Below, one piece after another: positions 52,291-62,167 of a stretch of 64,000 nt of DNA. Source of the DNA: Candidatus Poribacteria bacterium (lineage in GTDB: Bacteria; Poribacteria; WGA-4E; WGA-3G). A model generated the notes under the pieces. That model saw nothing but the letters and a program-made list of their open reading frames with translations. It was not told where the DNA came from and did not search any database. Both the position numbers and the translations under genes were made by a program. How positions within the stretch are numbered: position 1 is the stretch's first letter; every line of letters starts with the position of its first letter. The DNA is taken from NCBI GenBank assembly GCA_012267415.1, contig JAAXGN010000107.1:1-64000 (forward strand), written 5' to 3'.

Positions 52291-54714
52291 CTAAAGATTG
52301 TCGGTAATAAGTTTTTCCAGTCGTGTTGCCCATGCATCAGGTGAATGGACTTTTCCAGTGCGTGCGTCAATGACTTTTCCCTCCGTATCAATGAGTATGA
52401 ATGCAGGGAGTTCAACTTTACGACTTCTTGGACCATGACCGAAGCCAAACAACTCACCCACTGCAGCGTGATCTCCATCCTGATCTGCGTAGATATAACG
52501 TCCTTGATGGTTTTCTCTACGTATGAAGTCGCGCAGTGCCGCTTCATCTCTCCAACTGCCAACGTTGAAACCTATTGCTTCAAACCCGTTTTCGTGATGT
52601 CTTATGTATAGTTCATCAATGTGTTTGAGTTCTGGTTCTCGATGAATGTAACCAAAATGGAGAAGTGCAACTTTCCCCTTCAATGTAGCGTTTGAAACAG
52701 TTTTTTCATCTACATCAACTGCAGTAAAATCTGGAATCATGTTGCCTATACGTGTAGCTTCTGTCCATTTCACAAGTTGACTAAGTTGTTCGCCTCTTGT
52801 ATCAACAGAAAGAATCCTTCCATCTCTGTCAATGAGCCACTGTGATGGAACACTTAATATTCCGAAAAGTTGTGCCAGTTCAGTTTTCCATCCTTTTCCA
52901 TCATAAAACTGGGGCCACGAAATATCATGCTCCTTAGTAAATTCGTGCAGTTCTGCTTCATTCTCATCTAAACTGATACCTATAACTTCCAATCCTTTCC
53001 CGTGATGCTCTTCATAGACTTTTTTGAGGTGTGGAATTTCTGGTGCACAGAAACCGCACCACTTTGCACAGAAATTTAGCACTAACAACTTTCCTTTGAA
53101 ATCTGAGATAGATATAGGGGTACCATCTACAGCAACAGCAGAGAAATCAGGAAGTTTTCGCCCTTCCCATGCCTTCTGTGCCCATCTGTTTTCAGCATGT
53201 GGTTCCCATGGATATTGTTGTGCTAATTCGGTTTCACCTAACACTTCATAGATATCACCAAGTCCGCGTAAAGCGTACCAATCGTCTGATACATCTGAAA
53301 GCCGTTGTTGGAATGTCTGTAGCATTTGGTCTATCAGAGGCATACACCTTTCAATCAGTTCAGCATTTGGATCAGGATTCTTCATTAGACTTCGATAAAT
53401 ATGACACGGGGTTCTGCCTACTTCTTTGTATATTCTTGTCAACCATTGATACAATTCGGAATCACTTTGCTGCAGTGATCTTGCAAACAAACGTTCAAGT
53501 GTAGTAAGTGTGAGATTAAACGATGGATCGTAGTATTCATCGTATTTTCTTAAGGCAAAAAAGCAAGTTTCAGTATCTTTGTGTGCTAAATTCATCGCTT
53601 GTTCAAGTAGGATAAGGTCTCTGTCGGATTCCCCATATCTGACATTTTTACTCTCCCACACAATGATTGCTAATATCTTAGTCGCAGCTCCGTTATCAGG
53701 TTGGACTTCAAGCACCTCTTCAACAAATTCACGGAGTTCCAGATGCATCGCTTCAGGAAAATATGAGATGTAATCTTGTAGGTCTAATGGTAGTGTTGTT
53801 TTACCGTCAATCACTCCCGCTTCAATCTTCGTTTTAAGGAACGCCAGAAGTTGTTTCTGGTCATTCAGCGTAAGTCTTCTTGGCGGAGCATTTTTGCGGT
53901 TTTCAAGCGATTTTAGAAACGCCTCCCATATATCTATATTATCTGATGTTGCATCAACTAAATCTTGTTCCTCTGCCGATTTCTGACTTAAATCTTTGCG
54001 AAATGCAGCATTTTCCTTAGGAACCAAATCTCTACATTTCTTGATTAGTTCTTTATATCTTTCAACATCTGGATTACTTTCTTCAGGGATATCAGAATCT
54101 TCAAGACGTTCCTTGAGCTGCCGAAGTTCATCTTTGAGTTGTCTATAAACTGTATAGGGAGTTACTCTATGTCCTCGGTAGAATGAACGTGCCTCTTGAT
54201 AACGTGCTGAATCGTCCTGTCGTTTTGCCCATGCGTAAAAGTTTTCAAGTACCCCGATGATTTTTACTTCTCTCTCAATGTCACCCCCAAAAATGTGATC
54301 CATTCTATATTGGTCTATCACTACCAAATTCATGCAAGGGTCATTCGGTATTGGTCTCCTGCTTTCATCTATATGTGGGTCGTTTTTTGCTTCCCAATCA
54401 GAAATTTCCACAAGCGTGCGAAGTAAGATGGCTACGTCATTTTTCGGATCAGACTTAAGAACACTGTCAATTAACGCTCGTGTTTTTGGTAGCATTTCTA
54501 AAGGAAACCGCCAAAAGTAATCGTGAAGACCGGGAGGAAGTGCAGTTTCACCATCTGTTATCCCATCCTCAATTTTTTCTCTTAGATAGGTAAGAAATTT
54601 ATCCTGCAGCGCGTCGTCCATCTCCAACTCACCTCTTCCACAAGAGAGCCCCTCGTTATCAAGTGAGTTTATAAATGTATACCAGAAATCCGTGGAATTG
54701 TATGTATTATGCAT
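52291..54714 (-). CDS. Duplicated-domain protein with two C-terminal redoxin domains
   Basis: 807-aa protein of unknown overall role. The first ~470 residues hold two related helical blocks (DFWYTFINSLDNEGL... and DIWEAFLKSLENRKN..., each with a following 'REKIEDGITDGETALPP'/'KTKIEAGVIDGKTTLPL' segment), an internal duplication. Then come two TlpA/AhpC-type thioredoxin folds: one with an active C-x-x-C (FCAKWCGFCAPEIPHLKK) and one where it is lost (LLHFGYIHREPELKHIDELY). The frame extends 32 codons upstream with a hydrophobic stretch, but the ATG at 54714 has GGAGGG at a spacing of 5; with this start no signal peptide remains, which is odd for TlpA-like proteins. If the upstream ATG at 54810 were used it would overlap the preceding WD40 gene by 23 bp. 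Confidence 0.75.
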   Translation of the reverse strand: MHNTYNSTDFWYTFINSLDNEGLSCGRGELEMDDALQDKFLTYLREKIEDGITDGETALPPGLHDYFWRFPLEMLPKTRALIDSVLKSDPKNDVAILLRTLVEISDWEAKNDPHIDESRRPIPNDPCMNLVVIDQYRMDHIFGGDIEREVKIIGVLENFYAWAKRQDDSARYQEARSFYRGHRVTPYTVYRQLKDELRQLKERLEDSDIPEESNPDVERYKELIKKCRDLVPKENAAFRKDLSQKSAEEQDLVDATSDNIDIWEAFLKSLENRKNAPPRRLTLNDQKQLLAFLKTKIEAGVIDGKTTLPLDLQDYISYFPEAMHLELREFVEEVLEVQPDNGAATKILAIIVWESKNVRYGESDRDLILLEQAMNLAHKDTETCFFALRKYDEYYDPSFNLTLTTLERLFARSLQQSDSELYQWLTRIYKEVGRTPCHIYRSLMKNPDPNAELIERCMPLIDQMLQTFQQRLSDVSDDWYALRGLGDIYEVLGETELAQQYPWEPHAENRWAQKAWEGRKLPDFSAVAVDGTPISISDFKGKLLVLNFCAKWCGFCAPEIPHLKKVYEEHHGKGLEVIGISLDENEAELHEFTKEHDISWPQFYDGKGWKTELAQLFGILSVPSQWLIDRDGRILSVDTRGEQLSQLVKWTEATRIGNMIPDFTAVDVDEKTVSNATLKGKVALLHFGYIHREPELKHIDELYIRHHENGFEAIGFNVGSWRDEAALRDFIRRENHQGRYIYADQDGDHAAVGELFGFGHGPRSRKVELPAFILIDTEGKVIDARTGKVHSPDAWATRLEKLITDNL

Positions 54715-54787
54715 CGTTACCCTCCGACGTTCGTATTTACTTATCAATAGTATCGCGTATATTAGGACTGTAAGTTCTGCTATTCTT

Positions 54788-56845
54788 TTAGTCTTTTTTC
54801 GGAGTAACATCCCACAGAATCATTGTGCCGTCCATCATGCTATTCGTTGCAATGGTGTTGTCATCTGGCGAAAATGTAATGGAATCAATACGTCCCGTAT
54901 GTCCGGTGAACGTATTCTTGAGTAGCCTTGTGGATGTATCCCACAGACGAAGTTCCCTGTTACTGACTGTAGCGAGCGTGGACCCATCAGGTGAATACGC
55001 AATGGCAAGAACAAGATTGTGATTCCCGAGAACAGCTTTAGGACTTCCTGTGGTAGCATCCCATAGACGCACCTTGCTGTCACCGTACCATGCCCCAGTG
55101 GCAATAGTTTTACCATCGGGTGAAAAGGCAACTGAATAGACCTTATCAGTATGTCCAACCAGAGTACTTTTTTGTTTTCCCGTTTCCACATCCCACAAAC
55201 GTACCGTTTTATCACTGCTGACACTTGCTATAGTGTTACCATCCGGTGAAAAGGCAATGGAATGGATGTAGTCGGTATGTCCTATGAGTGAATTAATGTG
55301 TTGTCCTGTAGAAGCATCCCACAAATGGATAGAAAATTCGTTAATCGCACTTGCAATGATAGTTCCATCTGGGGAGTATATAGCTGAAGTGACAAATTCC
55401 AATAGACTTTTTTTCGGTCTGTTGGCAAGAATAGATGAATGTATATGATTCTCAATGCGATGCCTATTATATTGACCTGTCTCTGCTTTCCAAAAATGCA
55501 CTCCTCTATCCACACTTCCACCTATGATAGTAGTGCCATCTGGGGAGAGTGCTACAGAAGAAACAATACTTGTGTGTCCTTTGTATGTTGCATTGTGTTG
55601 GCCGGTTGTTGCATCCCACAAATGTACACCATCTTCATTCCCAGTAACAACAGTAGTACCATCAGGGGAGTAAGTTAAACAGGCTGCCCATTTCTTGTGT
55701 CCCGATAAAAGAGATTTCGCATCGGTTCTTGGGTCAAGTTTGTTATCGGTTTCAACATCCGCAGCATCATATAGATATACTGTCCCGTCATGACTGCCAA
55801 CAGCAATAGTTGTCCCATCGGATGAGTAGATTGGTGAAGAAACTTTCGGGATACGTCCTTTCATGATTACAGCATCATTCTCTTCATCTACATGCCAAAA
55901 AATGACGCCATCCCAACCCCTACTGACAATTGTGTTTCCATTAGGCGAATATTCAACTGACAAGGCATAGTGTTCATGTCCTGTGAGTGTGTCTATGTGA
56001 TTTCCCGAGAAAGCATCCCAAAGTCGCACCGTATCGTCCAAACTTGCAGTAGCGATAGTTGTGCCATCGGGTGAGTAATTAACAGAAGTAACCCACTCCG
56101 TATGTCCCGTGAGTGTGGCTTTAGTCTTTCCTGTTGCAACATCCCATAGTCGTACCGTATCGTCTTCACTTGCGGAAGCAATTGTAGTCATATCCGGTGA
56201 ATACGCTATGGAAGATACGATAGAGGTATGTCCAGTGAATTTTGCTCTTCTTAGTCCTGTTGCAGCATCCCAAAAATGCAGAGGCCCTAAATCAGTTCCA
56301 GCAACGATTGTAGAACCGTCTGGTGAAAATGTCAGGGAACGGACAGCAATATTACTGATTGTAACTTTGAAGTCACCCGTAACAGCATCCCATAATTTCA
56401 CACCATCCCATGCCCCAGTGGCAATGGTGCTGCCATCAGGTGAATATGCAACAGAATTAACCTCCGACCTATGACCTGTGAGCAGGTTAAGTTCTTTACC
56501 GCTTTGTGCATCATAAAGCCAGATACCAATAGGAGTAGCGACTGCAAGTTGCTTACCGTCTGGTGAATACTTCATCTGAATTATTCGTCCTTTACCAAAT
56601 CTTGCTAAAGCATTTTTGGGTAACGACCATTTCGTATAGTCTTGATCGTTTGAAACCTGCTTTGATTTTTCTCCACTACCATTTTTATTCTCTACACTAA
56701 ATGGTTTCAAGGAATCTGCAAAGACTTGGTTAACGATACTGAAAATTAACACAATAGAGATAGCAAACACTGTAACGCATACTACAGCATTCATACGTTT
56801 ACTATAGGAATCTGTATTTAGATTTAAACCTCTAATCTCTTGCAT
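54788..56845 (-). CDS. Giant WD40-repeat protein (14 blades)
   Basis: 685-aa exported or membrane-anchored protein: hydrophobic segment AVVCVTVFAISIVLIFSIVN at about residues 20-40, then WSLPKNALARFGKGRIIQMK-YSPDG and 14 WD40 repeats (LSVEYSPNGNTIVSRGWDGV; SVAFSPDGKTIATGAWYGDS), fitting two seven-blade beta-propellers. The lead-in motif is shared with the other two WD40 proteins in the window. It starts 11 bp after the MFS gene and is followed by the redoxin gene, so it is the second gene of the operon. Protein-protein scaffold is the usual role of such domains; the partners are unknown. Confidence 0.87.
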   Translation of the reverse strand: MQEIRGLNLNTDSYSKRMNAVVCVTVFAISIVLIFSIVNQVFADSLKPFSVENKNGSGEKSKQVSNDQDYTKWSLPKNALARFGKGRIIQMKYSPDGKQLAVATPIGIWLYDAQSGKELNLLTGHRSEVNSVAYSPDGSTIATGAWDGVKLWDAVTGDFKVTISNIAVRSLTFSPDGSTIVAGTDLGPLHFWDAATGLRRAKFTGHTSIVSSIAYSPDMTTIASASEDDTVRLWDVATGKTKATLTGHTEWVTSVNYSPDGTTIATASLDDTVRLWDAFSGNHIDTLTGHEHYALSVEYSPNGNTIVSRGWDGVIFWHVDEENDAVIMKGRIPKVSSPIYSSDGTTIAVGSHDGTVYLYDAADVETDNKLDPRTDAKSLLSGHKKWAACLTYSPDGTTVVTGNEDGVHLWDATTGQHNATYKGHTSIVSSVALSPDGTTIIGGSVDRGVHFWKAETGQYNRHRIENHIHSSILANRPKKSLLEFVTSAIYSPDGTIIASAINEFSIHLWDASTGQHINSLIGHTDYIHSIAFSPDGNTIASVSSDKTVRLWDVETGKQKSTLVGHTDKVYSVAFSPDGKTIATGAWYGDSKVRLWDATTGSPKAVLGNHNLVLAIAYSPDGSTLATVSNRELRLWDTSTRLLKNTFTGHTGRIDSITFSPDDNTIATNSMMDGTMILWDVTPKKD

Positions 56846-56856
56846 GATGTATTCCC

Positions 56857-58182
56857 TTACACATGACTTATATCAAATGCCATCTTTTCTGCCTTTGCTT
56901 TCTCCACATTGACAAATGAGAGTAGTATCAACCCACCGATAAAGAAAACCATCAATGAAATAATCGCTAAACGGAAAGAGCCAGTAATCTGTCCAATCAG
57001 TCCAAAGGTAAGCGGACCCCAGATAGCAGAAAACTTGCTAAAAACAGAAAAGAATCCGTAAAACTCCGCACTCGCTTGCTCAGGAATCATTACACCATAG
57101 AAAGAACGGCTGAGTGCCTGCGTCCCACCGAGAACCAAGCCTACAACCATTCCCAATACAAAAAATTCCATTGCTGACTGAATGAAATACCCGTAAATAA
57201 CAACGCCACTCCACAAAATTAGAGATACCATCACAGCACGTTTAGCACCGATACGATTAGCAATTGCTCCAAATATCAACGCCCCGAAGACCGCAACAAA
57301 TTGGACAAGAAGCAGCGTCACCATCAGTGATGTCGCTTTTAACCCTAACTCATCACTGCCATATATCGCTGCCATACTTGTAACTGTATGTGCTCCATCA
57401 TTGTAGATCATATAAGCAATCACAAAAAGTGAGAGATGCTTGAAGTGTCCAACCTTTTTCGCTGTTGCGATAGTCCGATTAATTCCCAATGAAAGATAAG
57501 CAGATATCTTCGGTCTATCGCGATAAAGTTCAGGTAGTTGCTGCTCTGTCCTATCCTCCTTTAATAATATGAGGGTGATGACCGTCCATCCTGCCCACCA
57601 AAGACCTGTCATTGCCATACTGATGCGAACAGCCATCGGTTGACTAATCCCGATTTTTTCATGCATAGCAACGATCGCAAGCGCAATACCAAACTGTATT
57701 GATCCCCCAACATAACCGAATGCGTATCCTCTGGCAGAAACGGAATCCATCCTATCCTCAGATGCAAGTTGCGGCAAAAATGCATCATAGAATACATTAC
57801 CCCCAACAAAGCATACCTGTGAACTGATATAGAGTATAACTGACAACCACACATATCCAGGTTCACAGAAAAACAGTAAAGTCGCAAACAGACTGCCGAA
57901 ATAGGCAAAACCGATAAGAAACCGCTTCTTTGCTGAAGAAAAATCAGCAATTGCACCGAGTACCGGCGCAAACAGGAAAACAATAAGCGCAGCGATCCCT
58001 ACCATATAACCCCACAGGGATGGTGCACTCACTGTTTGACCGAAGATCACAACGCCCGATTCCCCAACAATACCTTCCCTAAAATAGATCGGTAACAGAG
58101 CCGCATGCACAGTCGTAATATAGGCAGAATTTGCCCAGTCGTACATGCACCAACCAAAGATAGATCGCTTATCATTTTTCAT
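56857..58182 (-). CDS. MFS transporter of the UMF1 / Atg22-like family
   Basis: 441-aa membrane protein with about 12 hydrophobic segments. It begins KRSIFGWCMYDWANSAYITT, the diagnostic start of the UMF1/Atg22-like group, and has DFSSAKKRFLIGFAYFGSLF and SRSFYGVMIPEQASAEFYGF-FSVFSKF, typical family motifs. Eukaryotic members export amino acids from vacuoles; bacterial substrates are mostly unknown. It heads a minus-strand operon with the WD40 gene 11 bp downstream. Confidence 0.9.
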   Translation of the reverse strand: MKNDKRSIFGWCMYDWANSAYITTVHAALLPIYFREGIVGESGVVIFGQTVSAPSLWGYMVGIAALIVFLFAPVLGAIADFSSAKKRFLIGFAYFGSLFATLLFFCEPGYVWLSVILYISSQVCFVGGNVFYDAFLPQLASEDRMDSVSARGYAFGYVGGSIQFGIALAIVAMHEKIGISQPMAVRISMAMTGLWWAGWTVITLILLKEDRTEQQLPELYRDRPKISAYLSLGINRTIATAKKVGHFKHLSLFVIAYMIYNDGAHTVTSMAAIYGSDELGLKATSLMVTLLLVQFVAVFGALIFGAIANRIGAKRAVMVSLILWSGVVIYGYFIQSAMEFFVLGMVVGLVLGGTQALSRSFYGVMIPEQASAEFYGFFSVFSKFSAIWGPLTFGLIGQITGSFRLAIISLMVFFIGGLILLSFVNVEKAKAEKMAFDISHV

Positions 58183-58208
58183 AGCTCCCTGACTTACAGA
58201 AGGAATAT

Positions 58209-58258
58209 ATATAGTGATAGGAGAACGTAGTGATTTGCACGTTCTCCTATCACTATAT
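58209..58258. terminator. Perfect 20-bp stem hairpin after katG
   Basis: ATATAGTGATAGGAGAACGT at 58209-58228 and its exact complement at 58239-58258, 10-nt loop. T-rich on both sides (TTTTA to the right, TATATT on the minus strand), so it may terminate katG, which ends at 58269, and stop read-through in the other direction. Confidence 0.6.
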
Positions 58259-58268
58259 TTTAAAATGA

Positions 58269-60473
<2,205 letters not shown>

Positions 60474-60545
60474 CTATCCTTTAAAAAATAGATTGGCAAG
60501 TCATTTGAGATGAAAGTGACATGATCATCTCATCATTTATCTGCA

Positions 60546-60574
60546 ATATTAGCACAAGTTCCTGATTTTAGCAA
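60546..60574 (-). promoter_or_regulatory. Promoter for katG
   Basis: On the minus strand: TTGCTA at 60574-60569, 17 bp, TAATAT at 60551-60546 preceded by TGC, 22 bp from a family A end. No OxyR- or Fur-type site was recognised. Confidence 0.6.
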
Positions 60575-60595
60575 GTTACAAGGAAGGGGTGACTG

Positions 60596-60935
60596 AGGGT
60601 GTGTAAATATTTTGTCCCCATAAGCGTCAATATAAGGAAATAAATCCGATCTATTAGTGTCCTCAGTCCCGTAGGGACGATATGTTTATAGATCATGATT
60701 GAACACACTTTCTTTAGTCCCGTAGGGACGATATGTGCAAAATAAAGTAATTACATAAACATATCGTCCCTACGGGACTAAAAGAGGGGTAACCACACGT
60801 TTTTCTATAAATATATCGTCCCTACGGGACTAAAGACATACTTATTACAAATTAATCCTTGTAAATTGACACATAAGGTTGCAAAAAAAATATTGCATGT
60901 CAGAGGGAACTTAGTGACAAAAACTTTACACACCC
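60596..60935. repeat. Family A inverted-repeat element, copy 1, with REP cluster and 7-bp flanking repeat
   Basis: 340-bp element between katG and cydB. Left end GGGTGTGTAAATATTTTGTC, right end GTGACAAAAACTTTACACAC-CC. Flanks are GTGACTG at 60589-60595 and GTGACTG at 60936-60942, a likely target duplication. Inside, 60667-60830 hold four copies of CCCGTAGGGACG-type palindrome, two in each orientation. Confidence 0.85.
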
Positions 60936-60957
60936 GTGACTGGTGACCGATAAATCG

Positions 60958-60986
60958 TTGCACAAATCACCGATTCCTGTTAGAAT
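60958..60986 (+). promoter_or_regulatory. Promoter for cydB
   Basis: TTGCAC at 60958-60963, 17 bp, TAGAAT at 60981-60986, about 70 bp before the ATG at 61056 and 22 bp from a family A end. Confidence 0.5.
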
Positions 60987-61055
60987 TGTTATATTAACGT
61001 GAACACAACCTCATGAAAACACCACAACCCACAAAGACAACCAGCGACAAACAGT

Positions 61056-62063
61056 ATGATTAGTTTGGAAATTGCAATAGCAGGTGTGATGTTAATCTCA
61101 CTTATCATCTATATGTTAACTGGGGGTGCTGACTTTGGGGGTGGCATCTGGGATATGTTCGCGTTTGGTCCAAGAGCAAAATCACAACGTGAACTCATAA
61201 AAAACGCTATAGCACCGATATGGGAAGCGAACCATGTCTGGCTTATCGTGATAGTAGTGCTCTTATTTGTTGCTTTTCCTCTGGCATTTGCTACAATCGG
61301 TACTGCTTTACATATACCGCTAACACTTATGTTAATAGGAATTGTGTTACGCGGTACGGCATTCGTTTTCCGAACCTACGACGATCAATCGGATACAACA
61401 CATACGAAATGGAGCCGTGTGTTCGCTATCGCGAGTATTATCACCCCGATCATGTTAGGCATTAATCTGGGGGCAGTCGCATCAGGCACAATTCTTGTAG
61501 ATATTGAAACAGGCACGGTTGCTACAGATTATTTTTCATCGTGGTTTGCTCCTTTTCCGATTGCAATAGGTGTTTTTACTTTGACGTTGTGTGCATTGAC
61601 AGCAGCGGTATATCTGACACTTGAAACTGAAGATACAGCATTGCAGGAAGATTTTCGTTTGCGTGCTCTCATCGCAGCCATCAGCGTAGGTATAATAGCA
61701 GGGATCAGCTTCTTACTCTCTGCCAAAGGTGCACCGACAATACGACAAGGATTAGGCAATAGTTTCTGGTCAATACCTTTTCATATCTTAACAGGCGTCA
61801 CTTCTATTGCAGCGATTTATACGATTTGGACCCGTTATTATCAGTTTGCACGAATTCTTGTGCCCATACAAGTATCGTTGGTAATTCTGGGGTGGGGTTT
61901 CGCACAATATCCTTACCTTGTAGCACCGAACCTGACATTTTCGAATACTGCTGCGCCAGATTCAGTGCTAATGCCTGTACTGATTATCATCATCGTTGGC
62001 GGTGTATTATTGGCACCTGCATTCTGGTATCTCTATGCAGTGTTTAAAGGGAGTACCCAGTAA
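61056..62063 (+). CDS. cydB: Cytochrome bd ubiquinol oxidase subunit II-like protein
   Basis: 335-aa integral membrane protein with eight or more hydrophobic helices. It starts LEIAIAGVMLISLIIYMLTG and has GGADFGGGIWDMFAFGPRAK, AIAPIWEANHVWLIVIVVLL and RGTAFVFRTYDDQ, all CydB signatures. The enzyme reduces oxygen at the expense of quinol, with the haems held mainly by CydA. A cydA gene normally precedes it, but none is found between katG and this gene, and the next gene is unrelated. So it either pairs with a distant cydA or works in another oxidase. No Shine-Dalgarno is clear. Confidence 0.9.
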   Translation: MISLEIAIAGVMLISLIIYMLTGGADFGGGIWDMFAFGPRAKSQRELIKNAIAPIWEANHVWLIVIVVLLFVAFPLAFATIGTALHIPLTLMLIGIVLRGTAFVFRTYDDQSDTTHTKWSRVFAIASIITPIMLGINLGAVASGTILVDIETGTVATDYFSSWFAPFPIAIGVFTLTLCALTAAVYLTLETEDTALQEDFRLRALIAAISVGIIAGISFLLSAKGAPTIRQGLGNSFWSIPFHILTGVTSIAAIYTIWTRYYQFARILVPIQVSLVILGWGFAQYPYLVAPNLTFSNTAAPDSVLMPVLIIIIVGGVLLAPAFWYLYAVFKGSTQ

Positions 62064-62081
62064 AAATAGTGTCCTCCTTGC

Positions 62082-62100
62082 GGGTGTGTAAAGTCTTGGT
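62082..62100. repeat. Family A element, solitary left end
   Basis: GGGTGTGTAAAGTCTTGGT, between the stops of cydB and the convergent WD40 gene. No matching right end nearby. The only family A end here that is not close to a promoter. Confidence 0.4.
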
Positions 62101-62167
62101 TACTTGTCTGAACCAGACCAAGACCAAATCTAAGACATTCACGCCCCATCACCGTTGACATCTGCTG

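Noticed and set aside
60667-60830. Four similar repeats with spacers, CRISPR-like at first sight
   Set aside because: The units occur in both orientations, are short palindromes, are unevenly spaced, and recur singly at other sites. No cas genes are near.
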